64,000 nt of DNA, taken from NCBI RefSeq assembly GCF_001017175.1, contig NZ_LCYG01000032.1, forward strand, positions 186,001-250,000, given 5' to 3'. This document shows, piece after piece, positions 34,332 to 42,919 of this stretch. This DNA comes from Microvirga vignae. Lineage in GTDB: Bacteria; Pseudomonadota; Alphaproteobacteria; Rhizobiales; Beijerinckiaceae. Within the stretch, counting starts at the first letter, position 1. Each line of letters starts with the position of its first letter. Made by a program: the position numbers and the translations under genes. The notes beneath the pieces are model-generated. The model was given only the letters and a program-made list of their open reading frames with translations, was not told the origin of the DNA and did not search any database.

Positions 34332-37082
34332 TCACCAGCCCATGCTGACGCCGCTGGCCACGACCAGGAAGTCGGTCGCGCTCAGCGCCGTGCCCGCCGT
34401 CACTGTGGCGAACTTCACCGCCGCCGAGGCCGTGCCCGACCCGTCCGCGTCCCAGAACAGCTCGCCCGTGGTCCTGTCGTACAGGATGTGCTGATCCAAT
34501 GTCGTGGCCACCGTGCCCAGCTTGAACGCCGCCGTGGAGAGCGTCCCGGCCGCCAGGCCCTTGAAGGTCGCGCCCGAGAGCTGGATCTTGTCGGTTCCCA
34601 CCCCGAAGTCGGTGATCGTGTCCACGTTGCCCGCCCCCGGCACCGCATCGAACCCGAACACGTCCTGGCCCAATCCGCCCGTGAGCACGTCCGACCCGGC
34701 CCCGCCGACCAGGGTGTCGTAGCCATAGCGGAGCCCGCCTTCGAGCGTGTCGTTGCCGGAGCCGCCCGACAGCAGGTCGTTGCCGCCGCCGCCGTCGAGC
34801 CCGTTCGCCGAGCTGGTGCCGGTCAGCTGGTCCGCATAGGACGAGCCGGTCAGGTTCTCGATCCCGACATAGCTGTCGCCGGCGGCTTCGCCCGTATTGG
34901 CATAGAACGAGGCCAGGTTCGCCACCAGCCCGCTCACAGCACTGCTGTAATCCGCCGTGTCGCTTCCCGCCCCGCCGTCCAGCACGTCCGCGCCGGCCCC
35001 GCCGTTGAGCAGGTCGTTGCCGAGCCCGCCCGTGAGCACGTCCGCATCGGCACCGCCGTAGAGGCGGTCGTCGCCGGCCCCGCCATCGAGCAGGTCGTTG
35101 CCGGTGCAGCCGGCAAGATAATCGTGGCCGGCATTGCCGAACAGCGAGTTCTGGCCCGCATCGCCATAGAGCTGGTCGGCAGAGGCCGAGCCGGCCACCG
35201 CCTCGATGCCCAACAGCGTGTCGCCGGCGGCTTCACCGGTCGCAAGGTTGATGATGACGCCGGAAGCCGCATCCTCGTACGAGGCGAGGTCATAGCCTTC
35301 GCCGCCGTCGAGGAGATCGGCGCCGGCGCCGCCCTGCAGGGTGTCGTGGCCGGTACCGGCATAGAGGCTGTCGTTGCCGTCGCCGGTGACGAGCAGATCG
35401 CTGCCGGCATCGCCGACGATCCAGTCGGCCCCGGTGCCGCCGAAGATCTGGTCGGCGAAGCCCGAGCCCCAGGCCCCGACGATCGACACGAACACGTCGC
35501 CTTGCGCTTCGCCGCTGTTGCTGCCGGAGCCGTCGAGATGCACGGTGACACCGCTCGTGGCATGCTGGTAGGACGCCACCCCGCAGCCGCCCGCGCCGTC
35601 GAGGGTATCCGCCCCCGCGCCGCCCTCGAGCAGGTTGTTGCCGGTCTCGCCATGGAGCACATCGTTGCCCGCGCCGCCCAGCAGGGTGTCGTCGCCGGTC
35701 GAGCCGTACAGCGTGTCGGCACCGGCCCCGCCGTCGACGAGATCGTTGCCGGCATCGGCGATGATCCAGTTGGCGGCGGCATTGCCGATCAGCGTGTCGT
35801 GGAAGGCCGAGCCCCAGAGGCCGTTGACGGCGATGAACACGTCGCCGGCCGCCTCGCCGGTGTTGGCGGCGGCATCGCCCAGGTTCGCGGTCACGGCGAT
35901 GAAGGCATGCTGGTAGGAGGCGACGCCGAAGCCGCCGGAGCCGTCGAGGGTATCGGCGCCGCCGCCGCCTTCGAGCAGGTTGTTGCCGCCGTCGCCCTTG
36001 AGCACGTCGTTGCCGAAGCCGCCGACGAGGCTATCGTCGCCGTCGCCGCCGAGGGTATCGCTGCCATCCGCGCCGCTCAGCGTGTCGTTCCCCGCATCGC
36101 CAGTGAGCAGATCTCCATATGATGAGCCGATGACGAAATCGTTGCCACCACCGCCAAACAGAAGCCCGCGTCCCTTAAGCATATCATCGGCGGATGTGCC
36201 GAGCGTCGAACTGATTACAACAGCGACGGATTTGTTGCTTCCATCCACATAGAAAGCAGTAGGGTGAATATGATCTGGTGCAAAATGCTCTCCGTACGTT
36301 TCATAGGCTTCATTCATCCTGGCACGGATCTCGGTCTCATATTCCGCATGAGAGCAATTAATTCCGGTTTCACCAGACAAAATTAAATGAAAACTATATC
36401 CCAGTTGGGAGGCCGCTTGAACAAGGAAATCAATTGTGCTGGGCGTTTCGCCTGGCAGGAGGCGCGGCGCATAGATCGACATGTCCACATAGACGAGATT
36501 GCCATTCTCATCGAGAAAACTGTGACCAGCGATGGGTTCATTCGAGGAATAATCCTGCGTTCCGAGATTGTCGGAGCCAGTCGTCCCATCACTGATATCG
36601 TTAGGATAGCCTGTTCCCGCTTCCCCGGTATCAATGTGAACCCGGTAGTAAGGAGACCCGCCTTCCGGGTCTTCAGTTAGGATGTATCTCTCGGAGACGA
36701 GGGAGGTGATGGTACCGTTCTCAACCCTAACTATTATGCGGACGCTATCGGCACCGACAGTTCGGTTGGTGATGGGATCGTAGACGGCGTCAATATCGAT
36801 GTATTCGGCTTCGGTACCCGTCCCATCGCCGGCCTGGGTATTGGTCGATCCCGTCGAGCTGGACGATCCAGTCTGAGTGTTGGTCGACCCCGTCGAGCTG
36901 GGCGATTCAGTCTGAGTGTTGGAGGATCCTGATTCGGCCGGCGGATAGGACGATCCTGTGCCTGACCCTCCCGTCGGGTTGCCGGTGATGTTGCCGCTCG
37001 TTCCGGTGCCCCAGTAAGAGCCCAGGGTGCCGTTTAAGACGCGCAGCAAGTCCTGCAAAAAAATGTCCGCGATCGTTGCCAT
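34332..37082 (-). CDS. RTX (hemolysin-type calcium-binding repeat) protein, probably type I-secreted
   Basis: A 916-residue acidic protein without a Sec signal. Residues 30-90 are a Gly/Ser/Thr-rich linker with three STGSTNTQT-like units. Residues about 95-290 form a domain I do not recognise, including HSFLDENGNLVYVDMSIYAPRL and CSHAEYETEIRARMNEAYE. From about 310 run many GGxGxDxLxG nonapeptides, grouped into four modules each containing ASYxxAxxGVxxxL...NxGEAxGDxF. The end (ITDFGVGTDKIQLS, then LFWDADGSG...FATVTAGTALSATDFLV) is the usual C-terminal domain of type I-secreted RTX proteins. No transporter genes are adjacent. Likely an extracellular calcium-binding protein. Confidence 0.87.
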   Translation of the reverse strand: MATIADIFLQDLLRVLNGTLGSYWGTGTSGNITGNPTGGSGTGSSYPPAESGSSNTQTESPSSTGSTNTQTGSSSSTGSTNTQAGDGTGTEAEYIDIDAVYDPITNRTVGADSVRIIVRVENGTITSLVSERYILTEDPEGGSPYYRVHIDTGEAGTGYPNDISDGTTGSDNLGTQDYSSNEPIAGHSFLDENGNLVYVDMSIYAPRLLPGETPSTIDFLVQAASQLGYSFHLILSGETGINCSHAEYETEIRARMNEAYETYGEHFAPDHIHPTAFYVDGSNKSVAVVISSTLGTSADDMLKGRGLLFGGGGNDFVIGSSYGDLLTGDAGNDTLSGADGSDTLGGDGDDSLVGGFGNDVLKGDGGNNLLEGGGGADTLDGSGGFGVASYQHAFIAVTANLGDAAANTGEAAGDVFIAVNGLWGSAFHDTLIGNAAANWIIADAGNDLVDGGAGADTLYGSTGDDTLLGGAGNDVLHGETGNNLLEGGAGADTLDGAGGCGVASYQHATSGVTVHLDGSGSNSGEAQGDVFVSIVGAWGSGFADQIFGGTGADWIVGDAGSDLLVTGDGNDSLYAGTGHDTLQGGAGADLLDGGEGYDLASYEDAASGVIINLATGEAAGDTLLGIEAVAGSASADQLYGDAGQNSLFGNAGHDYLAGCTGNDLLDGGAGDDRLYGGADADVLTGGLGNDLLNGGAGADVLDGGAGSDTADYSSAVSGLVANLASFYANTGEAAGDSYVGIENLTGSSYADQLTGTSSANGLDGGGGNDLLSGGSGNDTLEGGLRYGYDTLVGGAGSDVLTGGLGQDVFGFDAVPGAGNVDTITDFGVGTDKIQLSGATFKGLAAGTLSTAAFKLGTVATTLDQHILYDRTTGELFWDADGSGTASAAVKFATVTAGTALSATDFLVVASGVSMGW

Positions 37083-37570
37083 GTTTCCGCTTCCTCTGTG
37101 ACGCCGACTTTCCGGTTAGCGGACGCTCGGCGGGGCTAAAGAACGCCCGTTCTCCGTCCAGTGCGGCCCATGAGCGTCGTTCACCTCTAAACATTTGAAA
37201 TAATATATAGTATCGGAACTCGCGCAAGTGATTTTGCGCACACAATCGAGGATTTATGTCATACAACCAAAAGTTATGTAAATAGTTATATGTTAAGAAC
37301 AAACCTTAAGACAGGAAACTTCGCCGTACTTATAGCTAATATAACGAAAAATACTTTCTGGAATTCAACGATTACATTTAAATATAAATCTATCCTGCAT
37401 TTCATTGAAATTTGTTCAAGTGCGATACAAGAATACCTTTCTCATACTGCTTCGTCATGTGCCGGAAAACAGGCGCACCCTCAACGTAATGTCCTGTTAT
37501 TTTGCTTCCCCGGCCCGTCGATCCGACACTGCGGTCACGGCTCGCCGCCAGCCGCTCGGTACCCCCATTA
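37083..37570. other. AT-rich intergenic region upstream of the RTX gene
   Basis: Nearly 500 bases without a convincing gene. Bases 37190-37450 are strikingly AT-rich relative to the rest of the window and should contain the RTX promoter. A plus-strand reading frame (37290-37574) has an ATG but no ribosome binding site or recognisable product. The region ends at the glnE stop, which has no clear terminator. Confidence 0.6.
37222..37239. promoter_or_regulatory. Inverted repeat GCGCAA-N6-TTGCGC upstream of the RTX gene
   Basis: A perfect 6-bp inverted repeat separated by GTGATT lies 140 bases upstream of the RTX start within the AT-rich stretch. The geometry suits a dimeric regulator, but no specific protein can be named. 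Confidence 0.35.
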
Positions 37571-40561
37571 CTAGCGGAGAGTTGTGGATTTGCGACCATC
37601 GCGCGCATTCAAGACGCTGTCGTAGATGGCAACCACCTGGCCTTCCGTCTCCTTCAGATGGTGCAGGAGCACCTTCGGATTCGGCAGCCCGGCGATAGTC
37701 GCGAGCCGCTTGAGGATGGCGGGTGGGACGGAGGCTGGGTCGAAGCGTCCTTCGATGGTGAGACGCTGCCACTGGAAGATTGCATGGAACAAGCGGTGCG
37801 CCTCCACGAGAGCCTTTGCGCTGCCCTCGTCGACGAGCCGGGCCCTGCCGGCCTCCATAAACATTTCCTCAGACGCATGGCCGATGAGAGACGGATGCGC
37901 TGCGCCGAACGCGAGCACGAGTCCTTGCGCGATGAAGTCGAGATCGGTCAGCCCACCGCGCACGAGCTTGAGATCCCAAGGATCATCGTCGCCTTTTTCC
38001 TGTGCGATGAGCTCGCGCATGGAGCGGACCTCCGCGAAGACCTTTTCCGGCTCTCGTTGGGCGCCCACGATTTGCCGTACCGCCGCCTGCACTCTCACAC
38101 CCAAGCCATCGTCCCCCGCCAGCACGCGCGCCCGGGTCAAGGCCATGTGCTCCCACAGATCAGCCTCGCTCTGCTGATAAGCGACGAAGCCCTTGAACTG
38201 CGAGGCGACGGGTCCCTTCCCTCCCTGAGGACGAAGGCGCAGGTCGACTTCGTAGAGGAGCCCTCGCCGCGTCGGCACCGTGAGCGCCGCGACGAGACGC
38301 TGGGTCAAACGCGTGAAGTAGACCACCACGTCGAGCGGGCGAGGTCCCGTGCTCTCGCGCCGCTCCTCGTCGAAATCATAGATGACAACGAGGTCGAGAT
38401 CCGAGCCTGCCGTGAGTTCTTTCGTGCCGAGACGTCCCAGCCCGAGGATGACGATTTCCGCGTCCGGCACCGTGCCATGTTCGGCCTCGAATTCCCGGCG
38501 CACGCGCTCGAACGAAACACGGACGATGGCGGTCGCGATGGCGGCATAGGCCTCGCCTGCCTGGGCCGGGGAGATGATGTCGGAGAGAAGTCGCGCGCCG
38601 GTGATGAAGCGCATCTGTCGTGCCGCATCGCGGGCACGGTCGAGAAAATCCTCATAGCTTTCAGGATTGCCGATGATCTGTCGCACCTGTTCTTCGATGG
38701 CCGCTTCATCGACGAGCGGTACGTTGAAGGCTGGGTCGATCAGTACGTCGAGCACATGGGGTGACTGCGCCACGGTGTCGGCAAGGCGCGGAGCCGTTCC
38801 GAGCAAGTCCGCGAAGCGCAGGCGCAGTCTGTCATGGGATTGAAGGATGGTGAGGAGCTCTACAGCAGCCGGCATGCGGCCGAAGGCGCTGTCGAGCGCG
38901 GCCAGAGCTCCGTCGGGATCGGCTGTGCCGCCGAGAGCTGAGAGCAGAGCGGGTGTGAGTTCCGTCAACACCTCACGGGCGCGCTGGCTCGTGATGGCGG
39001 CACGCCGGCCGAAATGCCAGCCACGTACGGTCTCGGCTGCTTTCTCGGGCTCACGGAAGCCCATGCGTTGTAGCGTGGCAAGCGTCTCGGGATCGTCGGC
39101 CGTACCCGTAAAGACGAGGCTTCCCACTTCGGAGGCGAGCTCAGGTCCTTCCTCGAAGAGCAGTGCATAATGGCCCTGCACGATCTTCGCCTGATCCGTC
39201 AGGGCTTTTGAGAAGGCTTTGAGATTGGGATAGCCGCAGAATTTCGCAAAGCGCTTGAGCTCTTCTTCATCCGAGGGCAAACGCTGCGTCTGCTCATCCG
39301 CCACCATCTGCAGCCGGTGCTCGATGGTGCGCAGGAAACGATAGGCATGGGAAAGTTCATCGCGCGCCTGCGCCGTGATCCAGCCTTCATTGTGCAACTC
39401 GAGGAGCATGTCGAGAGTCCGTCGTCCACGAAGAGCGGGACGCCTGCCTCCGAAGACGAGTTGCTGTGTCTGAACGAAGAACTCGATTTCGCGAATTCCG
39501 CCGCGCCCGAGCTTGATGTCGTGACCGGCCACCGCGATCTCATCGTGCCCGCGCACGGCGTGGATCTGCCGCTTCATGGCATGCACGTCAGCGATGGAGG
39601 CGAAGTCGAAATACTTGCGCCAGATGAAGGGACGCAGCTCCTTGAGGAAAGTCTCGCCAAGTGTCAGATCGCCCGCCACAGGGCGCGCCTTGATGAAGGC
39701 CGCACGCTCCCAGTTCTGACCGAGAGTCTCGTAATAGACATAGGCCGACGACAGCGACATGGCGGTGGGCGTGGAGCCGGGATCAGGACGCAGGCGATAA
39801 TCGACGCGATGCACATAACCGTCAGGCGTGCGCTCCTGCAGAAGGCGGGAAAGCTGCTGGGCGATGCGGGTATAGATGGTGGTGGCCTCGGCGCCTTCCT
39901 TCAGCGCCGGCGTCTCGGGATCGAAGAAGATGACAAGGTCGATATCGCTGGAGTAGTTGAGCTCGCCTGCCCCATGCTTGCCGAGCGCCAGCACCGTAAC
40001 GCCCGAGCCCTCGCCCGGCGTATCGGGATCGGGGAGTGTGATGCGACCCAGATCGGCTGTTTCGGTAAGGATCAGGTTCAGACCGCCGGCGACGGAAGCA
40101 TCTGCGAAATCGGACAGAGCCTGCGTGATTTGCTCCGTACTCCAAAGCCCGCCGATATCGGCCAAGGCCACGAGAAGTGCATGGGAGTTCCGATTCCGGC
40201 GGAAGGCGCTCACAGCCTCATCGCGGGTCATCCCGCCCGAGCGCACGCGGCGGAACAGATTGGCCTGATCATGGATGATGGAGGGATGGACCACCTCCGG
40301 CTCCTCCAGCGCAAGCCGTGCCATACGCACGGGATCATTCGCCACGAGCTGCCAGAGGAAGGGAGAGTAGTCGGCAAGCGCCAGAAGGAGGTCGCGGAAC
40401 AGCCCCTCCTCAAGGTGCGGCAGAAGCGCGGCGGCTTCCGGCTCCTCACGGACGCGCTCGATCAACTCCGCCAGTTGTACCTTCGCCCTCTTGAGGTCGG
40501 AAACGGGTGGAGCCTGCGTCAGGCGGCTGATGAGAGAGCGGTTCTGGTTCGGCACGGCCAA
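37571..40561 (-). CDS. glnE: Bifunctional glutamine synthetase adenylyltransferase/deadenylase
   Basis: A 996-residue GlnE with two nucleotidyltransferase domains. The N-terminal deadenylase half has LGKHGAGELNYSSDIDLVIFFD near 205-230, and the C-terminal adenylylating half has LGRLGTKELTAGSDLDLVVIYD near 705-730, each with the G-S-D-x-D metal site. Each is followed by a GlnD-PII uridylyltransferase-type helical region. It adjusts glutamine synthetase activity in response to PII and nitrogen status. The start codon is uncertain: TTG at 40561 or GTG at 40555. It follows the two-component genes on the same strand. Confidence 0.96.
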   Translation of the reverse strand: MAVPNQNRSLISRLTQAPPVSDLKRAKVQLAELIERVREEPEAAALLPHLEEGLFRDLLLALADYSPFLWQLVANDPVRMARLALEEPEVVHPSIIHDQANLFRRVRSGGMTRDEAVSAFRRNRNSHALLVALADIGGLWSTEQITQALSDFADASVAGGLNLILTETADLGRITLPDPDTPGEGSGVTVLALGKHGAGELNYSSDIDLVIFFDPETPALKEGAEATTIYTRIAQQLSRLLQERTPDGYVHRVDYRLRPDPGSTPTAMSLSSAYVYYETLGQNWERAAFIKARPVAGDLTLGETFLKELRPFIWRKYFDFASIADVHAMKRQIHAVRGHDEIAVAGHDIKLGRGGIREIEFFVQTQQLVFGGRRPALRGRRTLDMLLELHNEGWITAQARDELSHAYRFLRTIEHRLQMVADEQTQRLPSDEEELKRFAKFCGYPNLKAFSKALTDQAKIVQGHYALLFEEGPELASEVGSLVFTGTADDPETLATLQRMGFREPEKAAETVRGWHFGRRAAITSQRAREVLTELTPALLSALGGTADPDGALAALDSAFGRMPAAVELLTILQSHDRLRLRFADLLGTAPRLADTVAQSPHVLDVLIDPAFNVPLVDEAAIEEQVRQIIGNPESYEDFLDRARDAARQMRFITGARLLSDIISPAQAGEAYAAIATAIVRVSFERVRREFEAEHGTVPDAEIVILGLGRLGTKELTAGSDLDLVVIYDFDEERRESTGPRPLDVVVYFTRLTQRLVAALTVPTRRGLLYEVDLRLRPQGGKGPVASQFKGFVAYQQSEADLWEHMALTRARVLAGDDGLGVRVQAAVRQIVGAQREPEKVFAEVRSMRELIAQEKGDDDPWDLKLVRGGLTDLDFIAQGLVLAFGAAHPSLIGHASEEMFMEAGRARLVDEGSAKALVEAHRLFHAIFQWQRLTIEGRFDPASVPPAILKRLATIAGLPNPKVLLHHLKETEGQVVAIYDSVLNARDGRKSTTLR

Positions 40562-40646
40562 TCACCCATGGTCTAGATGAGGTGAGTGTTCATGCCACGG
40601 AGCAAGAGGCAACCGAAAATTGCCCCTCCTACCTTCGACTTCTGGC

Positions 40647-42068
40647 TCAGGCCGCAGATGGCAGAGCGGTCTGCGGAACCGGAACGTCCTTCAAGGGCAG
40701 GATCAACACGACGCGCAGGCCTGGTGCATTGTCTTCCAGCATGAGGCTTCCCCCATGGAGCCGGGCCACGGCGGCAGCAAGGCTCAATCCCAGCCCGAAG
40801 CCCGGGCGCGAGCGCGCCGTTTCCAGCCGCACGAAGCGCTCCAGGACATGATGGCGCTCCTCTTCCGGGATGCCGGGGCCATGGTCCGCCACGACAATCC
40901 TCACCTCCTGGCCGATGCGCTGGGCCGACACGAAAATTGTCTGTCGACTTCCATCAGGAGCTGCGCCGTATTTCAGGGCATTGTCGAGGAGGTTGGCCAT
41001 GGCTTGGCCCAGCAATTCACGATTGCCGTGGATCGGCAACCCATTCTCAATGGAAACGTCGAGAGAAACACCGGCTTCCTCGGCTAAAGCCTCATAAAGC
41101 TCCGCTACATCCCGGACGGCTTCTGCGGCGTCGAAGTCGGACAGAGCCTCACGGGCATTGCCGGCCTCAAGCCGCGCGATCATGAGAAGCGCATTGAAGA
41201 TGCGAATGAGATTGTCGCTCTCCTCGATCGTGGCTTCGAGCGCTGCTTTCAGCTCGTCGGGCGTCTTGGCCGTCCGCAGCGCTTCATCAGCCTTGTTGCG
41301 CAGGCGCGTCAAAGGCGTCTTCAGGTCATGGGCGATATTGTCGGAGACCTCGCGCATGCCGCGCATCAGCTCGCCGATGCGGTCGAGCATGTCGTTGAGG
41401 TTCTGCGCGAGACGGTCGAGCTCATCTCCCGTTCCGGCAACCTTCAAGCGTCCGTCGAGATCGCCCGCCATGATATCGCGCGTAATATCCGTCATATCGT
41501 CGACCCGCTTGAGGACGCGCCGTGCGATGAACCAGCTGCCCAGGCAGCCCAGAACCCCGATGAACAACAACGAGTAGCCGAAGGCCCGGTGGATGATGTC
41601 GCGCAAGCGGATGCGCTCTTCGATGTCGCGGCCGACCAGCAGGCGGAAATCGCCTGGCAGGAGATAGACGCGAACAAGAGCAACGTTCGGCTTCGTATCC
41701 GTCTCGTCGGTGCGATTGTAGAGCGTCTCGAACTGTCCGACGCGGTCAATCACACCGGGAGGCAGGGCTCCGACATTGCCGGCGATCCGCTCACCGACAC
41801 TGGTGGTGACGAGATAAAGAGAAGCGCCAGGCGCGCGAGAGCGCCGATCAACAGAGTTCACAAGACGACGAAGGCCGCCGATCCTGTATTGCTCGGACAA
41901 ACCATTGATCTCTGCTTCGATAGCAGCAACGAACTGATCGGTCAGCAGTCTCTGCGCGCTCCAGGCCACATAGCCGAGCGTCACGAAGGCAAAAAGCGTG
42001 AAGACGAGAAGATAAGCGAAGGACAGCTTGAACGCGGTGGTCCGGAAGAGCTTGCCGAGGGCCGTCAT
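40647..42068 (-). CDS. Sensor histidine kinase of a two-component pair beside degP
   Basis: A 473-residue membrane kinase with TM helices at about 13-35 and 163-182, a periplasmic domain of about 125 residues, a HAMP domain (185-235), HisKA with H247 in VSDNIAHDLKTPLTRLR, and an HATPase domain (NLLDNALKYG, then DHGPGIP and GFGLGLSLAAAVARLHGG). It is encoded 10 bases after its response regulator. The order degP, regulator, kinase, glnE is, as I recall, conserved in rhizobia, which suggests the pair senses envelope conditions, but the signal is unknown. Confidence 0.9.
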   Translation of the reverse strand: MTALGKLFRTTAFKLSFAYLLVFTLFAFVTLGYVAWSAQRLLTDQFVAAIEAEINGLSEQYRIGGLRRLVNSVDRRSRAPGASLYLVTTSVGERIAGNVGALPPGVIDRVGQFETLYNRTDETDTKPNVALVRVYLLPGDFRLLVGRDIEERIRLRDIIHRAFGYSLLFIGVLGCLGSWFIARRVLKRVDDMTDITRDIMAGDLDGRLKVAGTGDELDRLAQNLNDMLDRIGELMRGMREVSDNIAHDLKTPLTRLRNKADEALRTAKTPDELKAALEATIEESDNLIRIFNALLMIARLEAGNAREALSDFDAAEAVRDVAELYEALAEEAGVSLDVSIENGLPIHGNRELLGQAMANLLDNALKYGAAPDGSRQTIFVSAQRIGQEVRIVVADHGPGIPEEERHHVLERFVRLETARSRPGFGLGLSLAAAVARLHGGSLMLEDNAPGLRVVLILPLKDVPVPQTALPSAA

Positions 42069-42078
42069 GAGAATACAC

Positions 42079-42780
42079 TCATTCCTCGCCCTCCTCCGCC
42101 GAGCCTACACGGACCATGTAGCCTGCGCCTCGGATGGTATGGATGAGCGGCTTGTCGAAGCCCTTGTCGATCTTGGAGCGCAGGCGTGACACGTGAACGT
42201 CGATCACGTTGGTCTGCGGATCGAAGTGATAATCCCACACATGCTCGAGCAGCATGGTGCGCGTGACCACCTGGTTGGCGTTCTTCATAAGATACTCGAG
42301 CAACCTGAACTCGCGCGGTTGCAGCATGATCTCCTGACCGGAGCGCGTGACACGGTGGGACAGGCGGTCGAGTTCGAGATCGGCGATGCGATAGGCCGTC
42401 GGCTCGCCGCTGGGGGCAGATGTTCTGCGGCGCGCGAGAACCTCAACGCGGGCGAGCAACTCGGAGAAGGCATAAGGCTTGGGAAGATAATCGTCGCCAC
42501 CGGCCCGCAGGCCCTTCACGCGATCGTCGACTTGGCCAAGGGCGGAGAGAATGAGAACCGGCGTCTCGACCTTCTGCTCGCGCAAGGAGCGGATGAGGGA
42601 GAGGCCGTCGAGTTTCGGCAACATGCGATCGACCACGAGTACGTCGTAATCTCCCGCCTCGGCCATGGCGTAGCCATCGAGGCCGTCGGCAGCATGGTCC
42701 GCCACATGGCCCGATTCCCGAAATGCCTTCACAAGGTAGGAGGCCGCCTCTTTGTCGTCCTCGATGATGAGAATCCGCAT
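42079..42780 (-). CDS. OmpR-family response regulator beside degP
   Basis: A 233-residue regulator: receiver domain (1-118) with acidic pocket D8/D9, phospho-acceptor D51 in VLVVDRMLP, T/S in LILSALG and K in LPKPYAFSE. A winged-helix DNA-binding domain (about 130-225) carries LQPREFRLLEYLMKNANQVVTR and VHVSRLRSKID...IRGAGYMV. It partners with the kinase encoded just downstream. The 139-base gap to degP holds two hairpins, so expression may be partly uncoupled from degP. Confidence 0.93.
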   Translation of the reverse strand: MRILIIEDDKEAASYLVKAFRESGHVADHAADGLDGYAMAEAGDYDVLVVDRMLPKLDGLSLIRSLREQKVETPVLILSALGQVDDRVKGLRAGGDDYLPKPYAFSELLARVEVLARRRTSAPSGEPTAYRIADLELDRLSHRVTRSGQEIMLQPREFRLLEYLMKNANQVVTRTMLLEHVWDYHFDPQTNVIDVHVSRLRSKIDKGFDKPLIHTIRGAGYMVRVGSAEEGEE

Positions 42781-42808
42781 AGCCTATCTGTAACGCGATG
42801 TGAGCCCA

Positions 42809-42848
42809 GCGGCAGGCCGGCCCTGGAGGGAGAAGGCCAACCTGCCGC
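42809..42848. repeat. Hairpin between degP and the response regulator gene
   Basis: GCGGCAGG (42809-42816) pairs with CCTGCCGC (42841-42848), with partial GGCC pairing inside. There is no U-tract on the transcribed (minus) strand. It could act in mRNA processing or as a weak terminator downstream of degP. Confidence 0.5.
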
Positions 42849-42856
42849 GGGCAGAA

Positions 42857-42900
42857 GACACCAGGTGTCGGGGGCAATCAACACCTAAGGTCCTGGTGTC
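42857..42900. repeat. 9-bp inverted repeat downstream of degP
   Basis: GACACCAGG (42857-42865) and CCTGGTGTC (42892-42900) are perfect reverse complements 26 bases apart, about 20 bases after the degP stop. Confidence 0.5.
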
Positions 42901-42919
42901 CCTACTCATGTCCCAAGGA

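Noticed and set aside
34293-36122. A 609-residue open frame on the plus strand with valine/glycine/alanine repeats
   Set aside because: It is the antisense reading of the RTX nonapeptide repeats; it has no ribosome binding site or family match, and the minus strand encodes a typical RTX protein.
37290-37574. A 94-residue plus-strand frame in the AT-rich gap upstream of the RTX gene
   Set aside because: No ribosome binding site and no domain; composition changes midway as it crosses from AT-rich to GC-rich DNA, as expected for a chance frame.
37502-40576. Long plus-strand frames of 420 and 419 residues opposite glnE
   Set aside because: They are shadows of the glnE coding strand caused by high GC at third positions; glnE motifs are complete on the minus strand.
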